Shown: piece after piece, positions 49,300-58,854 of the stretch
Numbering within the stretch: the first letter of the stretch is position 1
How the letters are laid out: each line of letters begins with the position of its first letter
Assembly (NCBI GenBank): GCA_009784575.1
Contig: WRBK01000001.1
Coordinates: forward strand, 62,001 to 126,000
Source: Defluviitaleaceae bacterium
Lineage (GTDB): Bacteria; Bacillota; Clostridia; Lachnospirales; WRAX01
Direction of reading: 5' to 3'
DNA: 64,000 bases
Translations under genes and position numbers: made by a program
The notes under the pieces: generated by a model
Database searches by the model: none
What the model was told of the DNA's origin: nothing
The model's input: the letters and a program-made list of their open reading frames with translations, nothing else

Positions 49300-50193
49300 C
49301 TAAAACAGCGATAACTGATTATTCCTCTCATAGCCCGCCTTGTAGTGCTGAATAATCGCCCGCATATCATACAGCAAACCAAGACGCTCACATTCGGCGG
49401 CAAAAACGTTCCAAAGTTTTTTGTAATTGGGCGGGGGGATATTATAACGATTGCAATATCGCTTGATATATTTTTCCTTAATGTTAGGGAATGATTTATC
49501 TAAATACTCGTAAAAATACTCCCTATTACCCTGCCTAAGTGTCATGCCCATATATGAATATACAAATTTCGCCCCTGCATCCTTTGCTCGCCTTAATATC
49601 GCCACAACATTTTCTGGGGTGTCTGTGATATATGGTAGCATCGGCACCATTAGCACGCCACAAAAAATACCTTGCTCTGTTAATGTGTTTATAGCATCGA
49701 ACCTTTCGGATGTAGGCAAAACATTTGGCTCTACAAGCCTGCATAAATCATCATTAGCCGCAGTGATAGAGAGTTTAACAAGCACTGGCGAATGAGATTG
49801 AATATCGCGTAAAATATCAGTATCACGCGCTACAAGTGCGGATTTGGTAGTTAAAGAAACACCAAAACCATAGGCATTTATAAGCTCAAGGCTATGGCGT
49901 GTCAGTTGTAGCTTGCCCTCGATGGGATTATATGGGTCGCTCATAGCGCCTGTGCCTATCACGCCCTTTTTCACCTTGCGCCGCAGGTCATCCCTCGTTA
50001 TTTGCAGGGCGTTTTCCTTCACCTTCACAATATCAAAATCCACATTCCTATAGCAATCACTACGGCTATCGCAATATATGCAACCATGGCTGCATCCGCG
50101 GTATATGTTCATATTGTAATCAAGCCCAAACCATTGGTCTGGGCTTTGAGTTTTGTATACAATGTTTTTCGCGGGGACAATAGGTATATCCAT
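49300..50193 (-). CDS. Radical SAM protein, spore photoproduct lyase/SplB-like
   Basis: NIYRGCSHGCIYCDSRSDCY CxxxCxxC-type; VIGTGAMSDPYNPIEGKLQLTR. Confidence 0.88.
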   Translation of the reverse strand: MDIPIVPAKNIVYKTQSPDQWFGLDYNMNIYRGCSHGCIYCDSRSDCYRNVDFDIVKVKENALQITRDDLRRKVKKGVIGTGAMSDPYNPIEGKLQLTRHSLELINAYGFGVSLTTKSALVARDTDILRDIQSHSPVLVKLSITAANDDLCRLVEPNVLPTSERFDAINTLTEQGIFCGVLMVPMLPYITDTPENVVAILRRAKDAGAKFVYSYMGMTLRQGNREYFYEYLDKSFPNIKEKYIKRYCNRYNIPPPNYKKLWNVFAAECERLGLLYDMRAIIQHYKAGYERNNQLSLF

Positions 50194-50197
50194 TGCC

Positions 50198-50476
50198 TTA
50201 CTTCCAACGCTTTAGCGTAGGCAGAAATTCTTGTAGCATCTTACGTGCAGCATCGATATCTGGACATACACCATCTGGATTTTCCTCATTTTTCACCAAA
50301 AATGGTGCGCAACTCTCAATCATTTCTTCCAATGTTTCATTTGGATTATTAAATGCCCCCGAAGGGAAGCAATAATGGCAATAATCCTCACTCTTGCTAC
50401 CATCGGCATTTTTGCCGAATAACTCATCTGATGTCATTGGCATACCGCAGCTTTGACAAAAAATCATAGTTTCCAT
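50198..50476 (-). CDS. Zinc-ribbon domain protein
   Basis: IFCQSCGMPMTSDELFGKNADGSKSEDYCHYCFPSGAF. Confidence 0.9.
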   Translation of the reverse strand: METMIFCQSCGMPMTSDELFGKNADGSKSEDYCHYCFPSGAFNNPNETLEEMIESCAPFLVKNEENPDGVCPDIDAARKMLQEFLPTLKRWK

Positions 50477-50726
50477 TGTAATTCCTCCGTTTATTTTAAT
50501 TTGTATTGAATACCACTGAAAGGCAGATAACTTTCATATGGTTTTAGCATTGAGACTTCTGGTATTCATGCACCCCCTCAAACCCCTATCATTTATTATA
50601 TTTATATAATACACAACATAACCTGACAACTGCATGTCATAATATAAAATTATTTTATATCAACTTACTACCTATTTTCACATATTTATGCTATAATTGC
50701 AATAAGAAAAGGAGGAAATAGAAGAT

Positions 50727-51884
50727 ATGATAAATTTTAATAGATTGTTTTACATAGGGATATTGCTTTTTTCTGTAGCATTTCTTTTTATCGGTAATCG
50801 CATTGCATCGCAAAACATGTTCGAGCCAGAGTTTGAGCCAATGCCCGTATACTCTGCTGTGGTTATTGAAATAACCGAAAGAGATGAAGAGCAACTGGAT
50901 TTTGGGTGGGGCTACTATGTAACAAGTCTTCGCATATTCTTTGATGCTCAAATAACCAGCGGAGAGCTGCTTGATGAGATAGTACATGCAGAGTTTCATG
51001 AAATAAGCATGATGGAATTGCCGCTAAAAGAAGTCGAAGAAGGTGATAAGGTTCTGCTTATATATCATGAGCATATCGGCACCTTTTTCTTCATGGACTA
51101 TGTAAGAATAAATTATATCTGGATATTGGGCGGCATATTTTTTGTACTGATAGTGATATTTGGTAGAAAAAAAGGCTTTAACTCCATCATTGCTCTTGGT
51201 TTTGTGTGCATGGCTATTTTTGTGGTGTTTATCCCTGCCATTTTGTCTGGCATGAATATCTATATCATGGCTGCAATAATATGTGCCTATTCCATCGTTG
51301 CAACGCTGCTCATTGTTATAGGTCCAAACAAAAAAGCGACATCTGCCATGCTTGGCTGTTTGGGCGGGGTGGTTTTTGCTGGCATATTGATGATGTCTAT
51401 GGATAGCATAATGCACCTTACGGGTCTTGTGGATTCGGAAGCTCGTTCTTTGCTTAATATACCACTAGAAAACTCCATAAACATAAGAGCCATAATTTTC
51501 GCGGGTGTTATTATTGGCTCTACAGGGGCTATTATGGATGTAGCTATGTCCATATCATCTTCATTGTGGGAGCTACGGCAAGCAGATATAGCATCAGATT
51601 TTCGTAGCTTATTTAGGTCAGGTATTGAAATTGGCAAGGACATTTTGGGTACAATGTTAAATACTCTGATATTAGCATATATTGGCAGCTCACTTTCGGT
51701 CATCCTTCTGCTTACAGCCAATGCTACATCATTCGTAGATTTGTTTAACCGCGAAATGATTATTGTAGAGTTTCTACGCGCCCTTGTTGGTAGCTTCGGA
51801 ATGTTTCTAACCATACCGCTTACGGCGGCTATATGCGGCTGGCTATATATGCGAAATGAGCATAAAGAGAGGTATACGCATTGA
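50727..51884 (+). CDS. YibE/F family membrane protein
   Basis: IIFGRKKGFNSIIALGFVCMAIF-like, GVIIGSTGAIMDVAMSISSSLWEL, multiple TM. Confidence 0.9.
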   Translation: MINFNRLFYIGILLFSVAFLFIGNRIASQNMFEPEFEPMPVYSAVVIEITERDEEQLDFGWGYYVTSLRIFFDAQITSGELLDEIVHAEFHEISMMELPLKEVEEGDKVLLIYHEHIGTFFFMDYVRINYIWILGGIFFVLIVIFGRKKGFNSIIALGFVCMAIFVVFIPAILSGMNIYIMAAIICAYSIVATLLIVIGPNKKATSAMLGCLGGVVFAGILMMSMDSIMHLTGLVDSEARSLLNIPLENSINIRAIIFAGVIIGSTGAIMDVAMSISSSLWELRQADIASDFRSLFRSGIEIGKDILGTMLNTLILAYIGSSLSVILLLTANATSFVDLFNREMIIVEFLRALVGSFGMFLTIPLTAAICGWLYMRNEHKERYTH

Positions 51885-52327
51885 AGATAAAAGCGCGACA
51901 CGTCTGGATATCGCTATCACTAATGATTGCCCTAGCTATTTTTATATCATCGTCTATAGAAGGTGCGGCATCTGCCATTGGCAGCATGGCGATAGTTGAC
52001 TGGATACGTCAACTTTTTGATATAGACATTGGGAGGCATACGTTAAATATCTATGTGCGAAATTTGGCACATTTTCTTGTGTTTTTTCTGCTTGGGTTTT
52101 GTCTAACATGTGCGATGAAATATGTGTTCAAGCACAAGAGGCTTGTATTTTGGATATCATGGGGCATAGCGACCGCCTATGGAGTGCTGGATGAGATACA
52201 TCAATATTTTGTTCCAGGGCGCATATTTTTGATTTCTGACATGGTTATTAATGCCATCGGAGCATTCTTTGGTGTGACCTTGGCATATCTGTTATTTGTA
52301 AGAAAAAGCAAAAAGGGAAGGGGATGA
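51881..52327 (+). CDS. VanZ family protein
   Basis: KIKARHVWISLSLMIALAIFISSS, RNLAHFLVFFLLGFCLTCAMKY, GVLDEIHQYFVPGRIFLISDMVINAIGAFFG. Confidence 0.93.
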   Translation: MKIKARHVWISLSLMIALAIFISSSIEGAASAIGSMAIVDWIRQLFDIDIGRHTLNIYVRNLAHFLVFFLLGFCLTCAMKYVFKHKRLVFWISWGIATAYGVLDEIHQYFVPGRIFLISDMVINAIGAFFGVTLAYLLFVRKSKKGRG

Positions 52328-52331
52328 ACAA

Positions 52332-53009
52332 GTGGATTTCACGGATTTCATTATACGCATAGTGTTTGCTATTTTGCTTGGCTTTCTGATAGGTTTGGAA
52401 CGTCAGCTTACCAGCCATACAGCAGGCATACGCACCAATATTCTAGTAAGCCTAGGAGCTTGCCTATTTACACTGTTTTCACAATTAATGGGTGTATATG
52501 ATACCACACGTATAGCGGCGCAGGTTGTCACGGGTATAGGCTTTTTGTGCGGCGGCGTAATTTTTAAAGAAGGTCTTAATGTAAGGGGACTAAACACAGC
52601 GGCGACCATATGGTGTACAGCTGCCATTGGCGTTTTAACCAGTAGCGGCTTGATTCATTTTGCTGCCGCCGCAACGGTTATCCTTATCGCCAGTAACCTA
52701 GTCTTTAGATATATTTCTGATAAAATAAGACCGCTTGCGAATTTTGGAGACGAAGAAAATGTCTATATGCTTTCCGTGACATGCCTAGAAGAAGACGAGT
52801 TTAACATTCGCTCTGTTATAATAGACAATCTCGGTAAAGCGCGCCTACAGCTAACAAACCTAGAAAGTGCGGACGAAATAGGCAATAAAGTAGAAATTGA
52901 GGCAACGGTGATTATTTATGGCAAACGCAGAGACGAATTGATAGAAAGGCTAACGGCGCAAGTAGCTCTTGAAAAAGGGGTTACGAAGGCGGGCTGGGAG
53001 ATGATGTGA
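52332..53009 (+). CDS. MgtC/SapB family protein
   Basis: ILLGFLIGLERQLTSHTAGIRTNILVSLGACLFTL, AAQVVTGIGFLCGGVIFKEG, GLNTAATIWCTAAIGVL. Confidence 0.95.
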   Translation: MDFTDFIIRIVFAILLGFLIGLERQLTSHTAGIRTNILVSLGACLFTLFSQLMGVYDTTRIAAQVVTGIGFLCGGVIFKEGLNVRGLNTAATIWCTAAIGVLTSSGLIHFAAAATVILIASNLVFRYISDKIRPLANFGDEENVYMLSVTCLEEDEFNIRSVIIDNLGKARLQLTNLESADEIGNKVEIEATVIIYGKRRDELIERLTAQVALEKGVTKAGWEMM

Positions 53010-53015
53010 AGCGAT

Positions 53016-53044
53016 TTGACTATTTTGACATGACATAGTATAAT
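53016..53044 (+). promoter_or_regulatory. Putative promoter TTGACT-17-TATAAT upstream of R-M cassette
   Basis: TTGACT (53016-53021), 17-nt spacer, TATAAT (53039-53044). Confidence 0.65.
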
Positions 53045-53087
53045 TTATTTATATCTTGAAACTTAAATAAAAGCGCGGTGATGAGAG

Positions 53088-54140
53088 ATGATGAGGAAAT
53101 ATATTGACTTTGCTCCAAGTTCGTTTAGGTTTATTGATTTATTTTGTGGAATAGGCGGCATTAGGCTTGGCATGGAAAAAGTGGGTTTTGACTGTGTCTT
53201 TTCAAGTGATATAAATGACGAATGCAAGAAAACGTACCATGCTAATTTTAACGAGATACCACATGGAGATGTCAGGGATATCTCAGAAGATGATATTCCT
53301 GATTTTGATATTTTGTGCGCTGGCTTTCCTTGCCAACCTTTTAGCATATCTGGCAAGCAAAAGGGCTTCGGAGATAGCAGAGGTACTTTATTTTTTGAAA
53401 TATGCAGAATAATTAAAGCAAAGCAACCATCCATTGTTTTTCTTGAGAATGTAAAACATTTGATACACCATGATGAAAGACGAACCCTAAAAGTCATTCT
53501 TGAACAACTCAGAAAACTAGGATATTTTGTTGAGTGGAAAGTATTGAATGCCCTTGATTATGGTGCTCCTCAAAACAGAGAGCGAATCATTATTGTTGCA
53601 TCAAAAGAATATCCATTCAACTTTTCTGACATCCAAAAAACGAACCGTGAATCTTTGCTTGATTTTCTTGATGTCAGCGGAGAATTTGAATACCTCGACC
53701 AAGAGGATTACACAATCATTGAAAACCCTAAGACACAAAAGCAATCTGGCTTACGCTTTATTGGCTATAGAAATAAGTCCATACGAAAAGCAGGTGTTCG
53801 CCCGAACACTGAACATCTGTCACGAGTACATAAGCAACCTAATAGGATTTACTGTGTAAGCGGAACACACCCAACCTTGCCATCACAAGAAACATCAGGA
53901 AGATTTTGGATTTTGTTGCCTGACAACAGAGTTAGAAAATTAACTATTGATGAATGTTTTCGCATCATGGGTTTTCCTGATAATTTTGCGCGACCCTCAA
54001 GTTTAGGCGAGCAGTACAAGCAAATTGGAAATTCAGTTTGCGTTCCTATGGTTGAGGCTGTTGCAAATGCGATTAAAGAGCAATACTACAATCAAAAGCA
54101 AGGAGTGTTTAATAATGGCACATACAGAACTGCTAAATAA
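53088..54140 (+). CDS. DNA (cytosine-5)-methyltransferase, type II R-M system
   Basis: FIDLFCGIGGIRLGMEKVGF, AGFPCQPFSISGKQKGF, IVFLENVKHL, GAPQNRERI, IGNSVCVPMVEAVA. Confidence 0.97.
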   Translation: MMRKYIDFAPSSFRFIDLFCGIGGIRLGMEKVGFDCVFSSDINDECKKTYHANFNEIPHGDVRDISEDDIPDFDILCAGFPCQPFSISGKQKGFGDSRGTLFFEICRIIKAKQPSIVFLENVKHLIHHDERRTLKVILEQLRKLGYFVEWKVLNALDYGAPQNRERIIIVASKEYPFNFSDIQKTNRESLLDFLDVSGEFEYLDQEDYTIIENPKTQKQSGLRFIGYRNKSIRKAGVRPNTEHLSRVHKQPNRIYCVSGTHPTLPSQETSGRFWILLPDNRVRKLTIDECFRIMGFPDNFARPSSLGEQYKQIGNSVCVPMVEAVANAIKEQYYNQKQGVFNNGTYRTAK

Positions 54141-55224
54141 AGTTTATGACTTTGCTTTGTCGATAGCCTTTTCTGAAATAGAAGAATTTACGAATATCAA
54201 TAATGATGTAAGAGAAAATATAGAGTATATTATTTCACGTTCTGAAAGTAACAAAGGCATGGTTACGGTACTCACAACACTACTTGCACATAAAGCTGTT
54301 GCCCCAGAACAAGATATTCGCTATCATCAGGCAAGCTTGGAAAATGGGTTCGCAGGACGCTGAATAGACCAAAACCATGTAACACCCTTTATGAAAAAGG
54401 TCGCATTTCCATCTATGGCAGAATCTGGTTGGCTCACACGCTCACTTGAACAAGCTCATCCTTATACATTGGATTATCCAGGCAGGATAACGCCAAAAGA
54501 GGCAAAGAAGGCTTTTCTCTCCATTGTCGATAAAATTCAGACCACAAATGAAAATCCTCGTGATATCTTAGCATTTATGTTTATGTTATTGATTAGGCAA
54601 AGGGATAGCATGAAAGTAGAGCTTGCTAAACCTTATAGCCTGTCTATTTCTTCCATAATTAACTTGCTAGAGGGACATTTTACCGCAAAATATGCATCAT
54701 CTGGCGCATCTCGGTTGCCAACACTGGCAGTGTACGCCGCATATCAGTGCATGATGTTTCAAGTTTCGCGATACAGCGATAAAATCCTTTGCTCCCTTGA
54801 AAGTCATAATTCGTCTGATGCGCAATCGGGCAGAATTGGAGATGTTGATATCAATTATGAAGATAATACTGCTTTTGAAGGTGTTGAAATAAAACATGAT
54901 ATCAAAATAACCAAAAGTCTTGTAGTGGATGCCTACGAGAAATTCAAAATTCATAATACTGATAGATACTATCTTTTAACTACTGCGAATATGGATAATG
55001 CTGATTGGGCTGGTATAAATGAGGAAATTGAGCGGATAGCACATATTCATGGCTGTCAAGTTATTGTCAATGGTGTTTATGATACTCTAAGATACTACCT
55101 TAGGTTGCTTTCGAGTACGGCAGAGTTTGTGGAACATTATGTCGAGTGCATGAAAGATGATGAAACCATAAAATTTCAACACAAAACAATGTGGAACGAC
55201 ATTGTTGCTAGGAGACAGAGATGA
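54115..55224 (+). pseudogene. Type II restriction endonuclease interrupted by in-frame UGA at 54361-54363
   Basis: ORF 54115-54363 and ORF 54391-55224 share a frame; ...HQASLENGFAGR*IDQNHVTPFMKKVAFPSMAESGWLTRSLEQAHPYTLDYPGRI...; follows C5 methyltransferase with overlap. Confidence 0.75.
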
Positions 55225-55257
55225 TTAGGGCAATGTAAATATTTTTTAAAAAATCTC

Positions 55258-55286
55258 TTGACACGGTAGCATCATAGGTGTACAAT
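55258..55286 (+). promoter_or_regulatory. Putative sigma-A promoter TTGACA-17-TACAAT upstream of M-box
   Basis: TTGACA (55258-55263), 17-nt spacer, TACAAT (55281-55286). Confidence 0.75.
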
Positions 55287-55304
55287 TAAGGAAATTGGAG
55301 AAAC

Positions 55305-55470
55305 TTGTTAGGTGAGGCTCCTAAAAGAACATAGGCTGCTGCCCTTAAATGTCGAGAGACATCGCAAGGGTATAACAGGCATCGTCGGATTAAGGCGTTG
55401 CTTAATGTAGCTGATGAGGGATGATTTTTCCTGATTCTACGTCTTTTAGTGCTAAAGCTCGTACGAGGGG
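55305..55470 (+). ncRNA. M-box (ykoK leader) Mg2+ riboswitch
   Basis: GTTAGGTGAGGCTCCTAAAAGAACATAGGCTGCTGCCC...AACAGGCATCGTCGGATTAAGG...TTAATGTAGCTGATG...AGTGCTAAAGCTCGTACGA matches conserved M-box core as recalled. Confidence 0.9.
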
Positions 55471-55520
55471 TTGATTGTTCTGATGCAGAAAATTCTGCAT
55501 TTGGACATATGTTTGAATAC

Positions 55521-55545
55521 GACGACCCCTTGCGGTCGTTTTTTG
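55521..55545 (+). terminator. Intrinsic terminator of the M-box expression platform
   Basis: ACGACC-CCTTGC-GGTCGT followed by TTTTT. Confidence 0.8.
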
Positions 55546-55678
55546 TTGGTCTTTGCGCCAAGCAAGTAGGGGGGTGAGATTATGGATTCGGATGGTAAGT
55601 GTCGAAGTAGTATCAGCAGCACAATTGGCAATTATTATTTAACAAAATCGAAAGAAACAAAAGAAATGGAGAAAGAAC

Positions 55679-56455
55679 ATGAGTTTATTAGAAGCCATAA
55701 TCTTGGGATTGATACAAGGGTTATCGGAGTTTTTGCCTGTATCTAGCTCTGGTCATTTGCTTGTGTTTCATCATCTTTTTGGGATAACGGCAGAAGATAA
55801 CCTAACCTTCATAATAACGCTGAATATGGGGAGCTTATTACCTTTATTGTTTGTGTTTCGCAAGGATATTTGGGCATTGATAAAAAACCCTTTTCAAAAA
55901 CTAACAGCCCTGCTGGTAATAGCTACTTTGCCGCTTATTATCGTTACATTGCTGTTTGAAGGGCTTATTGAATCCATGTTCTATACGGTACAGTTTTTGC
56001 CCATTGGCTTTATAATTACAGGCGTGGCTCTGCTTCTTTCTGATAGGCTCAAAAAGAACAAAAAAGATATAGATGGTATCAGGCTTATAGATGCTGTACT
56101 TATAGGTTGCGCCCAGGCTGTTGCTGTTTTCCCTGGCATATCCCGCTCGGGCAGCACCATAACAGCAACAATGGCAAGAGGCATAAATCGCGAAAACGCC
56201 GCAAAGTTTTCTTTCTTAATGTCTGTGCCTGCGGCTATAGGGGCTATGGTCTTTCGCATAAGCCGCATTATGGCAGACCCTACCTTGATTGATAATTTGA
56301 ATTTTGTCAATCTTACGGCGGGATTTATTACGGCAGCTGTATCTGGCTACCTAGCAATAAACTTTATGCTTGCGCTAGTGAAGAAAGCTAAGTTGAAATA
56401 TTTTGCGATATACTATATCTTTTCGCTTGTTGTTTTGATAGTCTTATTTTTCTAA
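55679..56455 (+). CDS. uppP: Undecaprenyl-diphosphatase UppP (BacA)
   Basis: IILGLIQGLSEFLPVSSSGHLLVFHHLFG, AQAVAVFPGISRSGSTITATMARGI. Confidence 0.97.
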   Translation: MSLLEAIILGLIQGLSEFLPVSSSGHLLVFHHLFGITAEDNLTFIITLNMGSLLPLLFVFRKDIWALIKNPFQKLTALLVIATLPLIIVTLLFEGLIESMFYTVQFLPIGFIITGVALLLSDRLKKNKKDIDGIRLIDAVLIGCAQAVAVFPGISRSGSTITATMARGINRENAAKFSFLMSVPAAIGAMVFRISRIMADPTLIDNLNFVNLTAGFITAAVSGYLAINFMLALVKKAKLKYFAIYYIFSLVVLIVLFF

Positions 56456-56475
56456 ATTAATTTAAATGAACGCCC

Positions 56476-56525
56476 CACAGCATTTGCGCTAGCGCAAATG
56501 CTGTGCAAATCGCGAAGCGATTTGC
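56476..56525. repeat. Perfect 30-bp palindrome plus adjacent hairpin in uppP-mgtE intergenic region
   Basis: CACAGCATTTGCGCT|AGCGCAAATGCTGTG (56476-56505) followed by CAAATCGC-GAA-GCGATTTG (56506-56524). Confidence 0.9.
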
Positions 56526-56628
56526 ATCAATTAAATTAAAAATTCCATTTTTATTTTAATTGACTATATAATAATTGTTGCCGATGGTTTTACAGAAAAT
56601 TGCAAACAATAATAATCGGAGGTGCAAT

Positions 56629-57993
56629 ATGACATTAAAAGAAAATATTTTAAACCACATAACTAGCAAGAGTATGGAAAACCTAAAGATTCTTCTTGCT
56701 AGCGCAGAAGAAATGGAGCTTTTGGATGCTTTTTATGACCTATCTGCGGAAGAGCAGGTAATTGTGTTTAGGCTTTTGGCAAAAGACGTTGCTTTGTCGG
56801 TATTTGAGGAACTGGACACCGACGAACAGCAAAACTTGTTGCGTTCTTTTGCAGACGATAGAACAATTGAGCTTGTCAATGAAATGGCTCCCGATGATAG
56901 GGTGCGCCTATTAGAAGAATTGCCAGCCAGCGTTGCTAAAAAGCTACTCAATTCCATATCCCCAGAGGAAAGAAAGGTCACAAATATCCTTATGGGATAT
57001 AAAGACGAAACTGCTGGGCGCATAATGACAACGGAGTTTATTTCGCTGAGCCGCGATATGACAGTGTCACAAGCCCTAGATAAAGTGCGCAAGCAAGCCC
57101 CTGATAAAGAATCGGTATATACCCTTTATGTAACGGATAAAGCAAAGGTGCTGGAAGGTGTTTTGTCGCTAAAAGAGCTGGTATGCGCCGACCTTGATGC
57201 AAAAATAGAAGATATTATGCGTTTAAGAACTATTAGTGTGCTAACCGATACCGACCAAGAAGAGGTAGCTCGCAATATGAAAGAACTCGACCTCCTTGCC
57301 ATCCCTGTTGTAGATAACGAAGGGCGAATTGTTGGTATTGTAACCATTGATGATGCCATAGATATTTTGGAAGATGAAACAACAGAGGACATTCTCGACC
57401 ATGCAGGCTTTGCTGATACGGCGGGCAACGAAAATAGCCGTAGTGAGCTTTTAGTAAATGGCGCGCTGTGGAAAATCTGGCGCGTAAGAGTGCCTGTTTT
57501 ATTGATAACATTACTGTTCGGTTTTATTACAGGTGCAATTATTGATGACTTTGAAGCTAGGCTAGGTGCAATAGGCATGGTAGCTATATTTATCCCGCTT
57601 ATTATGGGTATGGGCGGCGATGTAGGCACACAGTCAGCTACTGTTTTTGCTCGCGGCGTGGTTTTGGGTCATATTCAAATGAAAAACTTTTTTAAGCACT
57701 TTATGAAAGAGGTTTGGGTAGGGTTTACAATCGGTACTGTGCTAGGTGCTGTGACGGGGGTTGTGGCGGCATGGTGGCAAGGTGAGCCTATGCTAGGGCT
57801 TGCGGTCGGGCTGGCACTTGCTGTAACCATGACTGTGGCGGCTATGCTTGGCTTCTTCGTTCCGTACTTGCTACTAAAATTTAACCTTGACCAAGCTGCT
57901 GGCTCTGCGCCTATAATAACGTCTATTAAAGATATTGCAGGACTGGTAATTTACTTCTTGTTTGTCAGTATGTTTTTGGGATATATGTTGTAA
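56629..57993 (+). CDS. mgtE: Magnesium transporter MgtE
   Basis: DRVRLLEELPASVAKKLL, two CBS domains, PLIMGMGGDVGTQSATVFARGV, C-terminal TM domain; SD CGGAGG upstream of 56629. Confidence 0.97.
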   Translation: MTLKENILNHITSKSMENLKILLASAEEMELLDAFYDLSAEEQVIVFRLLAKDVALSVFEELDTDEQQNLLRSFADDRTIELVNEMAPDDRVRLLEELPASVAKKLLNSISPEERKVTNILMGYKDETAGRIMTTEFISLSRDMTVSQALDKVRKQAPDKESVYTLYVTDKAKVLEGVLSLKELVCADLDAKIEDIMRLRTISVLTDTDQEEVARNMKELDLLAIPVVDNEGRIVGIVTIDDAIDILEDETTEDILDHAGFADTAGNENSRSELLVNGALWKIWRVRVPVLLITLLFGFITGAIIDDFEARLGAIGMVAIFIPLIMGMGGDVGTQSATVFARGVVLGHIQMKNFFKHFMKEVWVGFTIGTVLGAVTGVVAAWWQGEPMLGLAVGLALAVTMTVAAMLGFFVPYLLLKFNLDQAAGSAPIITSIKDIAGLVIYFLFVSMFLGYML

Positions 57994-58008
57994 CGAAAGG
58001 AAAATAAT

Positions 58009-58845
58009 ATGCTAAAGCAAAATAGAGCCGCAAGGCTCTTTGTTAAAACGGTCTTGATATCTGTGAATGTAATGCTGATAATAGGCGGAGGTGTGTGGCT
58101 AGCTGTAGACAATGCAGTTAGGTCACCAGAAATGCCGCCTATTATGGCGGCTAATATAAGTTCTAGGGATAATGGGGACGATAGCGAATTGAGCGGTGGC
58201 GAATACGCCGAACTGCTACCTCCTCGGCTAATACAATTTGAAGAGCGCAAGCTGCCGCTTTCGATGCCGAAACGGGCGAAGGTTACATAATTAGCATATC
58301 TCGCGATACTTTGGTAGATGTGGAGCGCAATAGTAGAAAAATTGTTTCTGCATATCCTGTCGGTCGCCTGCATGGCGGCGGGCATGAGGGTGGTGTGGAG
58401 CGAATGAGATGTGAAGTGTCCACCCTGATTGGCTTTAGACCAGATTTTATATCAGGGTGGACTATGAAGCGTTTGTACGTATGGTTGATTCGGTTGGTGG
58501 AATAGAAGAGGGTGCTTTAGCAAGTGCTGGTGGCTGTATTTAGAGAACTCCTAACACCTGCATCAATATTAAGAATCCCAGAGTTTGTGGGTATTTTTAA
58601 TGACCATGTATATTCATGTATATTCGGATTTAGCCATGGGTGAGTTATTGTGGTTTGCAAATGAAGCTCGCAATATTGGTGGCTTGGATGGCCGAGTCTC
58701 TATACCTTGCCTATGGTAGGCACTAGTGGTGCGCCTATGTGGTACGAGCTAGCTGATGAAGAGGGTGTACTAGAGCTGATAAATCGCACAATAAACCCAT
58801 TTATCCGCGATATTACTGATGATGATTTACGTATTGTACGATAAA
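58009..58845 (+). pseudogene. LCP (LytR-CpsA-Psr) family gene remnant
   Basis: Fragments in different frames: DAETGEGYIISISRDTLVDVE; GGHEGGVERMRCEVSTLIGFRPDF; YIRVDYEAFVRMVDSVGGIE; GTSGAPMWYELADEEGVLELINRTINPF. Confidence 0.82.
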
Positions 58846-58854
58846 TATATGAAG

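Noticed and set aside
50505-50700. Promoter between the zinc-ribbon gene and YibE/F
   Set aside because: A TATAAT is present (50692-50697) but no acceptable -35 at 16-18 nt; AT-rich background makes it unreliable.
54361-54405. Sec decoding of the restriction endonuclease UGA
   Set aside because: No convincing SECIS stem with GU loop within about 40 nt (only short GACC/GGTC and CAT/ATG pairings). Nonsense mutation is the simpler reading, though not excluded.
55286-55561. Minus-strand ORF over the M-box
   Set aside because: Coincides with the structured riboswitch; translation is an artefact of conserved RNA sequence.
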